From contig NW_027478776.1 in NCBI RefSeq assembly GCF_051014685.1, forward strand, positions 62,001 to 126,000: a DNA stretch of 64,000 nucleotides, written 5' to 3'. The translations under genes and the position numbers were made by a program. This stretch comes from Ptiloglossa arizonensis. Taxonomy: Eukaryota > Arthropoda > Insecta > Hymenoptera > Colletidae. Shown piece by piece: positions 37,934-50,709 of the stretch. Position 1 is the stretch's first letter. Every line of letters begins with the position of its first letter. The notes beneath the pieces are model-generated. The model ran no database searches and had not been told where the DNA came from. It saw only the letters and a list, made by a program, of their open reading frames with translations.

Positions 37934-40900
37934 CCCCTAGACCGTTCTAGTTATGCTTGTCGAGCATCAGAACTGCGAAAATTTTGAGTTTCTCAAGCGT
38001 TTCTTACCTCCAAACTGCCATATCTCGCGAACGGATTGACTAATCCGCAAAATTTCTGTTGCATCTGAAAGTAGAAACTCGCCCGATTACAACGGTATGC
38101 GTACTTTTCCCCTAGGCCGTTCTAGTTATTCGTTTCGAGCGTCAGAACTGCGAAAATTTTGAGTTTCTCAAGCGTTTCTTACCTCCAAACTGCCATATCT
38201 CGCGAACGGATTGACCAATCCGCAAAATTTCTGTTGCATCTGAAAGTAGCAACTCGCCCGATTACAGCGGTATGCGTACTTTTCCCCTAGTCCGTTCTAG
38301 TTATTCGTTTCGAGCATCAGAACTGCGAAAATTTTGAGTTTCTCAAGCGTTTCTTACCTCCAAACTGCCATATCTCGCGAACGGATTGACTAATCCGCAA
38401 AATTTCTATTGCATCTGAAAGTAGAAACTCGCCCGATTACAACGGTATGCGTACTTTCCCCTAGGCCGTTCTAGTTAATCGTTTCGAGCATCAGAACTGC
38501 GAAAATTTTGAGTTTCTCAAGCGTTTCTTACCTCCAAACTGCCATATCTCGCGAACGGATTGACCAATCCGCAAAATTTCTGTTGCATCTGAAAGGAGAA
38601 ACTCGCCCGATTACAAAGGTAGGCGTACTTTTCCCCTAGTCTGTTCTAGTTATTCGTTTCGAGCATCAGAACTGCGAAAACATTGAGTTTCTCAAGCGTT
38701 TCTTACCTCCAAACTGCCATATCTCGCGAACGGATTGACCAATCCGCAAAATTTCTGTTGCATCTGAAAGTAGAAACTCGCCCGATTACAACGGTATGCG
38801 TACTTTTCCCCTAGACCGTTCTAGTTATGCTTGTCGAGCATCAGAACTGCGAAAATTTTGAGTTTCTCAAGCGTTTCTTACTTCCAAACTGCCATATCTC
38901 GCGAACGGATTGACCAATCCGCAAAATTTCTGTTGCGTTTGAAAGTAGAAACTCGCCCGATTACAACGATATGCGTACTTTTCCCCTAGGCCGTTGTAGT
39001 TATTCGTTTCGAGCATGAGAACTGCGAAAATTTTGGGTTTCTCAAGCGTTGCTTACCTCCAAACTGCCATATCTCGCGAACGGATTGACCAATCCGCAAA
39101 ATTTCTGTTGCATCTGAAAGTAGAAACTCGCCCGATTACAACGGTATGCGTACTTTTCCCCTAGGCCGTTGTAGTTATTCATTTCGAGCATGAGAACTGC
39201 GAAAATTTTGGGTTTCTCAAGCGTTGCTTACCTCCAAACTGTCATATCTCGCGAACGGATTGACCAATCCGCAAAATTTCTGTTGCATCTGAAAGCAGAA
39301 ACTCGCCCGATTACAACGGTATGCGTACTTTTCCCCTAGGCCGTTCTGGTTATTCGTTTCGAGCAACAGAACTGTGATTCTTTTGAGTTTCTCAACCGTT
39401 TCTTACATCCAAACTGCCATATCTCGCGAACGGATTGACCAATCCGCAAAATTTCTGTTGCATCTGAAAGTAGAAAGTCGCCCGATTACAACGGTATGCG
39501 TACTTTTCCCCTAGACCGTTCTAGTTATGCTTGTCGAGCATCAGAACTGCGAAAATTTTGAGTTTCTCAAGCGTTTCTTACCTCCAAACTGCCATATCTC
39601 GCGAACGGATTGACTAATCCGCAAAATTTCTGTTGCATCTGAAAGTAGAAACTCGCCCGATTACAACGGTATGCGTACTTTTCCCCTAGGCCGTTCTAGT
39701 TATTCGTTTCGAGCGTCAGAACTGCGAAAATTTTGAGTTTCTCAAGCGTTTCTTACCTCCAAACTGCCATATCTCGCGAACGGATTGACTAATCCGCAAA
39801 TTTCTGTTGCATCTGAAAGTAGAAACTCGCTCGATTACAATGGTACGCGTACTTTCCCCTAGGCCGTTCTAGTTAATCGTTTCGGGCATCAGAACTGCGA
39901 AAATTTTGAGTTTCTCAAGCGTTTCTTACCTCCAAACTGCCATATCTCGCGAACGGATTGACCAATCCGCAAAATTTCTGTTGCATCTGAAAGTAGAAAC
40001 TCGCCCGATTGCAACGGTATGCGTACTTTTCCCCTAGACCGTTCTAGTTATGCTTGTCGAGCATCAGAACTGCGAAAATTTTGAGTTTCTCAAGCGTTTC
40101 TTACTTCCAAACTGCCATATCTCGCGAACGGATGGACCAATCCTCAAAATTTCTGTTGCGTTTGAAAGTAGAAACTCGCCCGATTACAACGGTATGCGTA
40201 CTTTTCCCCTAGGCCGTTGTAGTTATTCGTTTCGAGCATGAGAACTGCGAAAATTTTGGGTTTCTCAAGCGTTGCTTACCTCCAAACTGCCATATCTCGC
40301 GAACGGATTAACCAATCCGCAAAATTTCTGTTGCATCTGAAAGTAGAAACTCGCCCGATTACAACGGTATGCGTACTTTTCCCCTAGGCCGTTGTAGTTA
40401 TTCGTTTCGAGCATGAGAACTGCGAAAATTTTGGGTTTCTCAAGCGTTGCTTACCTCCAAACTGCCATATCTCGCGAACGGATTGACCAATCCGCAAAAT
40501 TTCTGTTGCATCTGAAAGCAGAAACTCGCCCGATTACAACGGTATGCGTACTTTTCCCCTAGGCCGTTCTGGTTATTCGTTTCGAGCAACAGAACTGCGA
40601 AAATTTTGAGTTTCTCAAGCGTTTCTTACCTCCAAACTGCCATATCTCGCGAACGGATTGACTAATCCGCAAATTTCTGTTGCATCTGAAAGTAGAAACT
40701 AGCTCGATTACAAAGGTATGCGTACTTTTCCCCTAGTCCGTTCTAGTTATTCGTTTCGAGCATCAGAACTGCGAAAATTTTGAGTTTCTCAAGCGTTTCT
40801 TACCTCCAAACTGCCATATCTCGCGAACGGATTGACTAATCCGCAAAATTTCTATTGCATCTGAAAGTAGAAACTCGCCCGATTACAACGGTATGCGTAC

Positions 40901-43900
40901 TTTCCCCTAGGCCGTTCTAGTTAATCGTTTCGAGCATCAGAACTGCGAAAATTTTGAGTTTCTCAAGCGTTTCTTACCTCCAAACTGCCATATCTCGCGA
41001 ACGGATTGACCAATCCGCAAAATTTCTGTTGCATCTGAAAGGAGAAACTCGCCCGATTACAAAGGTAGGCGTACTTTTCCCCTAGTCTGTTCTAGTTATT
41101 CGTTTCGAGCATCAGAACTGCGAAAACATTGAGTTTCTCAAGCGTTTCTTACCTCCAAACTGCCATATCTCGCGAACGGATTGACCAATCCGCAAAATTT
41201 CTGTTGCATCTGAAAGTAGAAACTCGCCCGATTACAACGGTATGCGTACTTTTCCCCTAGGCCGTTGTAGTTATTCGTTTCGAGCATGAGAACTGCGAAA
41301 ATTTTGGGTTTCTCAAGCGTTGCTTACCTCCAAACTGCCATATCTCGCGAACGGATTGACCAATCCGCAAAATTTCTGTTGCATCTGAAAGTAGAAACTC
41401 GCCCGATTACAACGGTATGCGTACTTTTCCCCTAGGCCGTTCTGGTTATTCGTTTCGAGCATCAGAACTGTGATAATTTTGAGTTTCTCAACCGTTTCTT
41501 ACCTCCAAACTGCCATATCTCGCGAACGGATCGACCAATACGCAATATTTCTGTTGCAACTGAAAGTAGAAAGTCGCCCGATTACAACGGTATGCGTACT
41601 TTTCCCCTAGTCCGTTCTAGTTATTCGTTTCGAGCATCAGAACTGCGAAAATTTTGAGTTTCTCAAGCGTTTCTTACCTCCGAACTGCCATATCTCGCGA
41701 ACGGATTTTCCAATCCGCAAAATTTCTGCTGCATCTGAAAGTAGAAACTCGCCCGATTACAACCGTATGCGTACTTTTCCACTAGGCCGTTCTAGCTATT
41801 CGTTTCGAGCATCAGATCTGCGAAAATTTTGAGTTTCTCAAGCGTTTCTTACCTCCAAACTGCCATATCTCGCGAACGGATTGACCAATCCGCAAAATTT
41901 CTGTTGCATCTGAAAGTAGCAACTCGCCCGATTACAGCGGTATGCGTACTTTTCCCCTAGTCCGTTCTAGTTATTCGTTTCGAGCATCAGAACTGTGATA
42001 ATTTTGAGTTTCTCAACCGTTTCTTACCTCCAAACTGCCATATCTCGCGAACGGATTGACCAATCCGCAAAATTTCTGTTGCATCTGAAAGTAGAAACTC
42101 GCCCGATTACAACGGTATGCGTACTTTTCCCCTAGGCCGTTCTAGTTATTCCTTTCGAGCATCAGAACTGCGAAAATGTTGAGATTCTCAAGCGTTTCTT
42201 ACATATAAACTGCCATATCTCGCGAACGGATTGACCAATCCGCAAAATTTCTGTTGCATCTGAAAGTAGAAACTCGCCCGATTACAACGGTGTGCGTACT
42301 TTTCCCCCAGGCCGTTCTGGTTATTCGTTTCGAGCACCAGAACTGTGAAAATTTTGAGTTTCTCAACCGTTTCTTACCTCCAAACTGCCATATCTCGCGA
42401 ACGGATTGACCAATCCGCAAAAATTCTGCTGCATCTGAAAGTAGAAACTCGCCCGATTACAACGGTATGCGTACTTTTCCCCTAGGCCGTTCTAGTTATT
42501 CGTTTCGAGCGTCAGAACTGCGAAAATTTTGAGTTTCTCAAGCGTTTCTTACCTCCAAACTGCCATATCTCGCGAACGGATTGACCAATCCGCAAAATTT
42601 CTGTTGCATCTGAAAGTAGCAACTCGCCCGATTACAGCGGTATGCGTACTTTTCCCCTAGTCCGTTCTAGTTATTCGTTTCGAGCATCAGAACTGCGAAA
42701 ATTTTGAGTTTCTCAAGCGTTTCTTACCTCCAAACTGCCATATCTCGCGAACGGATTGACTAATCCGCAAAATTTCTGTTGCATCTGAAAGTAGAAACTC
42801 GCCCGATTACAACGGTATGCGTACTTTTCCCCTAGGCCGTTGTAGTTATTCGTTTCGAGCATGAGAACTGCGAAAATTTTGGGTTTCTCAAGCGTTGCTT
42901 ACCTCCAAACTGCCATATCTCGCGAACGGATTGACCAATCCGCAAAATTTCTGTTGCATCTGAAAGCAGAAACTCGCCCGATTACAACGGTATGCGTACT
43001 TTTCCCCTAGGCCGTTCTGGTTATTCGTTTCGAGCAACAGAACTGCGAAAATTTTGAGTTTCTCAAGCGTTTCTTACCTCCAAACTGCCATATCTCGCGA
43101 ACGGATTGACTAATCCGCAAATTTCTGTTGCATCTGAAAGTAGAAACTAGCTCGATTACAAAGGTATGCGTACTTTTCCCCTAGTCCGTTCTAGTTATTC
43201 GTTTCGAGCATCAGAACTGCGAAAATTTTGAGTTTCTCAAGCGTTTCTTACCTCCAAACTGCCATATCTCGCGAACGGATTGACTAATCCGCAAAATTTC
43301 TATTGCATCTGAAAGGAGAAACTCGCCCGATTACAACGGTATGCGTACTTTCCCCTAGGCCGTTCTAGTTAATCGTTTCGAGCATCAGAACTGCGAAAAT
43401 TTTGAGTTTCTCAAGCGTTTCTTACCTCCAAACTGCCATATCTCGCGAACGGATTGACCAATCCGCAAAATTTCTGTTGCATCTGAAAGTAGAAACTCGC
43501 CCGATTACAACGGTATGCGTACTTTTCTCCTAGGCCGTTGTAGTTATTCGTCTCGAGCATCAGAACTGCGAAAATGTTGAGTTTCTCAAGCGTTTCTTAC
43601 CTACAAACTGCCATATCTCGCGAACGGATTGACCAATCCGCAAAATTTCTGTTGCATCTGAAAGTAGAAACTCGCGCGATTACAACGGTATGCGTACTTT
43701 TCCCCTAGACCGTTCTAGTTATGCTTGTCGAGCATCAGAACTGCGAAAATTTTGAGTTTCTCAAGCGTTTCTTACTTCCAAACTGCCATATCTCGCGAAC
43801 GGATTGACCAATCCGCAAAATTTCTGTTGCGTTTGAAAGTAGAAACTCGCCCGATTACAACGGTATGCGTACTTTTCCCCTAGGCCGTTGTAGTTATTCG

Positions 43901-44157
43901 TTTCGAGCATCAGAACTGTGATAATTTTGAGTTTCTCAACCGTTTCTTACCTCCAAACTGCCATATCTCGCGAACGGATCGACCAATACGCAAAATTTCT
44001 GTTGCAACTGAAAGTAGAAAGTCGCCCGATTACAACGGTATGCGTACTTTTCCCCTAGTCCGTTCTAGTTATTCGTTTCGAGCATCAGAACTGCGAAAAT
44101 TTTGAGTTTCTCAAGCGTTTCTTCCCTCCGAACTGCCATATCTCGCGAACGGATTTT
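37934..44157. repeat. Mosaic zone between large higher-order repeats
   Basis: About 36 monomers with overlapping short duplications and no single period. AGTCTGTTCTAG with GAAAACATTGAG occurs at 38639 and 41084 (+2445). The rare AACTAGCTCGATTACAAAGG occurs near 40699 and 43147 (+2448). TTACATATAAACTGCC with CCCCCAGGCCG occurs at 42208, again at +2098 (44306) and +4893 (47101). CCAATACGCAATATTT and GAACGGATTTTCCAATCC near 41530-41710 return near 43985-44157 in altered form. The mosaic looks like a junction at which pieces of HORs on either side were combined. No gene was found. Confidence 0.82.
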
Positions 44158-46952
44158 CCAATCCGCAAAATTTCTGTTGCATCTGAAAGTAGAAACTCGC
44201 CCGATTACAACCGTATGCGTACTTTTCCCCTAGGCCGTTCTAGTTATTCCTTTCGAGCATCAGAACTGCGAAAATGTTGAGATTCTCAAGCGTTTCTTAC
44301 ATATAAACTGCCATATCTCGCGAACGGATTGACCAATCCGCAAAATTTCGGTTGCATCTGAAAGTAGAAACTCGCCCGATTACAACGGTGTGCGTACTTT
44401 TCCCCCAGGCCGTTCTGGTTATTCGTTTCGAGCACCAGAACTGTGAAAATTTTGAGTTTCTCAACCGTTTCTTACCTCCAAACTGCCATATCTCGCGAAC
44501 GGATTGACCAATCCGCAAAAATTCTGCTGCATCTGAAAGTAGAAAGTCGCCCGATTACAACGGTATGCGTACTTTTCCCCTAGACCGTTCTAGTTATGCT
44601 TGTCGAGCATCAGAACTGCGAAAATTTTGAGTTTCTCAAGCGTTTCTTACCTCCAAACTGCCATATCTCGCGAACGGATTGACCAATCCGCAAAATTTCT
44701 GTTGCATCTGAAAGTAGAAACTCGCCCGATTACAACGGTATGCGTACTTTTCCCCTAGTCCGTTCTAGTTATTCGTTTCGAGCATCAGAACTGCGAAAAT
44801 TTTGAGTTTCTCAAGCGTTTCTTTCCTCCAAACTGCCATATCTCGCGAACGGATTGACCAATCCGCAAAATTTCTATTGCATCTGAAAGCAGAAACTCGC
44901 CCGATTACAACGGTATGCGTACTTTTCCCCTAGGCCGTTCTGGTTATTCGTTTCGAGCAACAGAACTGTGATTCTTTTGAGTTTCTCAACCGTTTCTTAC
45001 ATCCAAACTGCCATATCTCGCGAACGGATTGACCAATCCGCAAAATTTCTGTTGCATCTGAAAGTAGAAAGTCGCCCGATTACAAGGGTATGCGTACTTT
45101 TCCCCTAGACCGTTCTAGTTATGCTTGTCGAGCATCAGAACTGCGAAAATTTTGAGTTTCTCAAGCGTTTCTTACCTCCAAACTGCCATATCTCGCGAAC
45201 GGATTGACTAATCCGCAAAATTTCTGTTGCATCTGAAAGTAGAAACTCGCCCGATTACAACGGTATGCGTACTTTTCCCCTAGGCCGTTCTAGTTATTCG
45301 TTTCGAGCGTCAGAACTGCGAAAATTTTGTGTTTCTCAAGCGTTTCTTACTTCCAAACTGCCATATCTCGCGAACGGATTGACTAATCCGCAAATTTCTG
45401 TTGCATCTGAAAGTAGAAACTCGCTCGATTACAATGGTATGCGTACTTTCCCCTAGGCCGTTCTAGTTAATCGTTTCGGGCATCAGAACTGCGAAAATTT
45501 TGAGTTTCTCAAGCGTTTCTTACCTCCAAACTGCAATATCTCGCGAACGGATTGACCAATCCGCAAAATTTCTGTTGCATCTGAAAGTAGAAACTCGCCC
45601 GATTACAACGGTATGCGTACTTTTCTCCTAGGCCGTTGTAGTTATTCGTCTCGAGCATCAGAACTGCGAAAATGTTGAGTTTCTCAAGCGTTTCTTACCT
45701 ACAAACTGCCATATCTCGCGAACGGATTGACCAATCCGCAAAATTTCTGTTGCATCTGAAAGTAGAAACTCGCGCGATTACAACGGTATGCGTACTTTTC
45801 CCCTAGACCGTTCTAGTTATGCTTGTCGAGCATCAGAACTGCGAAAATTTTGAGTTTCTCAAGCGTTTCTTACTTCCAAACTGCCATATCTCGCGAACGG
45901 ATTGACCAATCCGCAAAATTTCTGTTGCGTTTGAAAGTAGAAACTCGCCCGATTACAACGGTATGCGTACTTTTCCCCTAGGCCGTTGTAGTTATTCGTT
46001 TCGAGCATGAGAACTGCGAAAATTTTGGGTTTCTCAAGCGTTGCTTACCTCCAAACTGCCATATCTCGCGAACGGATTGACCAATCCGCAAAATTTCTGT
46101 TGCATCTGAAAGTAGAAACTCGCCCGATTACAAAGGTACGCGTACTTTTCCCCTAGTCCGTTCTAGTTATTCGTTTCGAGCATCAGAACTGCGAAAATTT
46201 TGAGTTTCTCAAGCGTTTCTTACCTCCAAACTGCCATATCTCGCGAACGGATTGACCAATCCGCAAAATTTCTGTTGCATCTGAAAGTAGAAACTCGCCC
46301 GATTACAACGGTATGCGTACTTTCCCCTAGGCCGTTCTAGTTAATCGTTTCGAGCATCAGAACTGCGAAAATTTTGAGTTTCTCAAGCGTTTCTTACCTC
46401 CAAACTGCCATATCTCGCGAACGGATTGACGAACCCGCAAAATTTCTGTTGCATCTGAAAGTAGAAACTCGCCCGATTACAACGGTATGCGTACTTTTCC
46501 CCTAGGCCGTTCTAGTTATTCGTTTCGAGCATCAGAACTGCGAAAATTTTGAGTTTCTCAAGCGTTTCTTACCTCCATACTGCCATATCTCGCGAACGGA
46601 TTGACTAATCCGCAAATTTCTGTTGCATCTGAAAGTAGAAACTCGCTCGATTACAATGGTATGCGTACTTTCCCCTAGGCCGTTCTAGTTAATCGTTTCG
46701 GGCATAAGAACTGCGAAAATTTTGAGTTTCTCAAGCGTTTCTTACCTCCAAACTGCCATATCTCGCGAACGGATTGACCAATCCGCAAAATTTCTGTTGC
46801 ATCTGAAAGTAGAAACTCGCCCGATTACAACGGTATGCGTACTTTTCTCCTAGGCCGTTGTAGTTATTCGTCTCGAGCATCAGAACTGCGAAAATGTTGA
46901 GTTTCTCAAGCGTTTCTTACCTACAAACTGCCATATCTCGCGAACGGATTGA
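44158..46952. repeat. 16-monomer higher-order repeat, copy 1 (2795 bp)
   Basis: Matches 46953-49747 at +2795 (16 x 175 - 5). Shared rare variants are TTACATATAAACTGCC, CCCCCAGGCCG, CGCAAAAATTCTGCTGC, CTTTCCTCC, ACAAGGGTATG, TTTTGTGTTTC, CTGCAATATC, TTCGTCTCGAGC (45649/48444 and 46871/49666) and CCATACTGCC. Differences noticed include GACGAACCC against GACTAACCC (46431/49226), CTGTTGCG against CTATTGCG (about 45922/48717) and TTTCTCAAG against TTTCGCAAG (44634/47429). The left edge is GGATTTTCC against GGATTGACC (44156). Confidence 0.94.
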
Positions 46953-49801
46953 CCAATCCGCAAAATTTCTGTTGCATCTGAAAGTAGAAACTCGCCCGAT
47001 TACAACCGTATGCGTACTTTTCCCCTAGGCCGTTCTAGTTATTCCTTTCGAGCATCAGAACTGCGAAAATGTTGAGATTCTCAAGCGTTTCTTACATATA
47101 AACTGCCATATCTCGCGAACGGATTGACCAATCCGCAAAATTTCGGTTGCATCTGAAAGTAGAAACTCGCCCGATTACAACGGTGTGCGTACTTTTCCCC
47201 CAGGCCGTTCTGGTTATTCGTTTCGAGCACCAGAACTGTGAAAATTTTGAGTTTCTCAACCGTTTCTTACCTCCAAACTGCCATATCTCGCGAACGGATT
47301 GACCAATCCGCAAAAATTCTGCTGCATCTGAAAGTAGAAAGTCGCCCGATTACAACGGTATGCGTACTTTTCCCCTAGACCGTTCTAGTTATGCTTGTCG
47401 AGCATCAGAACTGCGAAAATTTTGAGTTTCGCAAGCGTTTCTTACCTCCAAACTGCCATATCTCGCGAACGGATTGACCAATCCGCAAAATTTCTGTTGC
47501 ATCTGAAAGTAGAAACTCGCCCGATTACAACGGTATGCGTACTTTTCCCCTAGTCCGTTCTAGTTATTCGTTTCGAGCATCAGAACTGCGAAAATTTTGA
47601 GTTTCTCAAGCGTTTCTTTCCTCCAAACTGCCATATCTCGCGAACGGATTGACCAATCCGCAAAATTTCTATTGCATCTGAAAGCAGAAACTCGCCCGAT
47701 TACAACGGTATGCGTACTTTTCCCCTAGGCCGTTCTGGTTATTCGTTTCGAGCAACAGAACTGTGATTCTTTTGAGTTTCTCAACCGTTTCTTACATCCA
47801 AACTGCCATATCTCGCGAACGGATTGACCAATCCGCAAAATTTCTGTTGCATCTGAAAGTAGAAAGTCGCCCGATTACAAGGGTATGCGTACTTTTCCCC
47901 TAGACCGTTCTAGTTATGCTTGTCGAGCATCAGAACTGCGAAAATTTTGAGTTTCTCAAGCGTTTCTTACCTCCAAACTGCCATATCTCGCGAACGGATT
48001 GACTAATCCGCAAAATTTCTGTTGCATCTGAAAGTAGAAACTCGCCCGATTACAACGGTATGCGTACTTTTCCCCTAGGCCGTTCTAGTTATTCGTTTCG
48101 AGCGTCAGAACTGCGAAAATTTTGTGTTTCTCAAGCGTTTCTTACTTCCAAACTGCCATATCTCGCGAACGGATTGACTAATCCGCAAATTTCTGTTGCA
48201 TCTGAAAGTAGAAACTCGCTCGATTACAATGGTATGCGTACTTTCCCCTAGGCCGTTCTAGTTAATCGTTTCGGGCATCAGAACTGCGAAAATTTTGAGT
48301 TTCTCAAGCGTTTCTTACCTCCAAACTGCAATATCTCGCGAACGGATTGACCAATCCGCAAAATTTCTGTTGCATCTGAAAGTAGAAACTCGCCCGATTA
48401 CAACGGTATGCGTACTTTTCTCCTAGGCCGTTGTAGTTATTCGTCTCGAGCATCAGAACTGCGAAAATGTTGAGTTTCTCAAGCGTTTCTTACCTACAAA
48501 CTGCCATATCTCGCGAACGGATTGACCAATCCGCAAAATTTCTGTTGCATCTGAAAGTAGAAACTCGCGCGATTACAACGGTATGCGTACTTTTCCCCTA
48601 GACCGTTCTAGTTATGCTTGTCGAGCATCAGAACTGCGAAAATTTTGAGTTTCTCAAGCGTTTCTTACTTCCAAACTGCCATATCTCGCGAACGGATTGA
48701 CCAATCCGCAAAATTTCTATTGCGTTTGAAAGTAGAAACTCGCCCGATTACAACGGTATGCGTACTTTTCCCCTAGGCCGTTGTAGTTATTCGTTTCGAG
48801 CATGAGAACTGCGAAAATTTTGGGTTTCTCAAGCGTTGCTTACCTCCAAACTGCCATATCTCGCGAACGGATTGACCAATCCGCAAAATTTCTGTTGCAT
48901 CTGAAAGTAGAAACTCGCCCGATTACAAAGGTACGCGTACTTTTCCCCTAGTCCGTTCTAGTTATTCGTTTCGAGCATCAGAACTGCGAAAATTTTGAGT
49001 TTCTCAAGCGTTTCTTACCTCCAAACTGCCATATCTCGCGAACGGATTGACCAATCCGCAAAATTTCTGTTGCATCTGAAAGTAGAAACTCGCCCGATTA
49101 CAACGGTATGCGTACTTTCCCCTAGGCCGTTCTAGTTAATCGTTTCGAGCATCAGAACTGCGAAAATTTTGAGTTTCTCAAGCGTTTCTTACCTCCAAAC
49201 TGCCATATCTCGCGAACGGATTGACTAACCCGCAAAATTTCTGTTGCATCTGAAAGTAGAAACTCGCCCGATTACAACGGTATGCGTACTTTTCCCCTAG
49301 GCCGTTCTAGTTATTCGTTTCGAGCATCAGAACTGCGAAAATTTTGAGTTTCTCAAGCGTTTCTTACCTCCATACTGCCATATCTCGCGAACGGATTGAC
49401 TAATCCGCAAATTTCTGTTGCATCTGAAAGTAGAAACTCGCTCGATTACAATGGTATGCGTACTTTCCCCTAGGCCGTTCTAGTTAATCGTTTCGGGCAT
49501 AAGAACTGCGAAAATTTTGAGTTTCTCAAGCGTTTCTTACCTCCAAACTGCCATATCTCGCGAACGGATTGACCAATCCGCAAAATTTCTGTTGCATCTG
49601 AAAGTAGAAACTCGCCCGATTACAACGGTATGCGTACTTTTCTCCTAGGCCGTTGTAGTTATTCGTCTCGAGCATCAGAACTGCGAAAATGTTGAGTTTC
49701 TCAAGCGTTTCTTACCTACAAACTGCCATATCTCGCGAACGGATTGACCAATCCGCAAAATTTCTGTTGCATCTGAAAGTAGAAACTCGCCCGATTACAA
49801 C
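46953..49801. repeat. 16-monomer higher-order repeat, copy 2 (2795 bp plus a short overlap)
   Basis: Second copy of 44158-46952. The match runs 54 nt beyond the unit and stops at ACAACGG against ACAACCG (49802). The last ~780 bp also forms the start of the 1744-bp repeat that follows, so the two HORs overlap and the 1744-bp unit was made partly from the end of this one. Confidence 0.94.
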
Positions 49802-50709
49802 GGTATGCGTACTTTTCCCCTAGACCGTTCTAGTTATGCTTGTCGAGCATCAGAACTGCGAAAATTTTGAGTTTCTCAAGCGTTTCTTACTTCCAAACTG
49901 CCATATCTCGCGAACGGATTGACCAATCCGCAAAATTTCTGTTGCGTTTGAAAGTAGAAACTCGCCCGATTACAACGGTATGCGTACTTTTCCCCTAGGC
50001 CGTTGTAGTTATTCGTTTCGAGCATGAGAACTGCGAAAATTTTGGGTTTCTCAAGCGTTGCTTATCTCCAAACTGCCATATCTCGCGAACGGATTGACCA
50101 ATCCGCAAAATTTCTGTTGCATCTGAAAGTAGAAACTCGCCCGATTACAAAGGTAGGCGTACTTTTCCCCTAGTCCGTTCTAGTTATTCGTTTCGAGCAT
50201 CAGAACTGCGAAAATTTTGAGTTTCTCAAGCGTTTCTTACCTCCAAACTGCCATATCTCGCGAACGGATTGACCAATCCGCAAAATTTCTGTTGCATCTG
50301 AAAGTAGAAACTCGCCCGATTACAACGGTATGCGTACTTTCCCCTAGGCCGTTCTAGTTAATCGTTTCGAGCATCAGAACTGCGAAAATTTTGAGTTTCT
50401 CAAGCGTTTCTTACCTCCAAACTGCCATATCTCGCGAACGGAGTGACCAATCCGCAAAATTTCTGTTGCATCTGAAAGTAGAAACTCCCCCGATTACAAC
50501 GGTATGCGTACTTTTCCCCTAGACCGTTCTAGTTAATCGTTTCGAGCATCAGAACTGCGAAAATTTTGAGTTTCTCAAGCGTTTCTTACCTCCAAACTGC
50601 CATATCTCAGAACGGATTGACTAATCCGCAAAATTTCTGTTGCATCTGAAAGTAGAAACTCGCCCGATTACAACGGTATGCGTACTTTCCCCTAGGCCGT
50701 TCTAGTTAA
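48966..50709. repeat. 10-monomer higher-order repeat, copy 1 (1744 bp)
   Basis: Matches 50710-52453 at +1744 (10 x 175 - 6). Checked pairs are TTCGTCTCGAGC 49666/51410, GGAGTGACC near 50441/52185, CTCCCCCGATT near 50486/52230, and TCTCAGAACGG near 50607/52351. I saw no differences between the copies in the stretches compared, making this one of the youngest duplications in the window, or an assembly duplicate. Confidence 0.93.

Noticed and set aside
42199..47313. Three identical 73-codon minus-strand frames at 42199, 44297 and 47092
   Set aside because: They arise because the TTACATATAAAC monomer was duplicated with its HOR. Identity reflects block copying, not selection on a protein; the frame ends within the next monomer.
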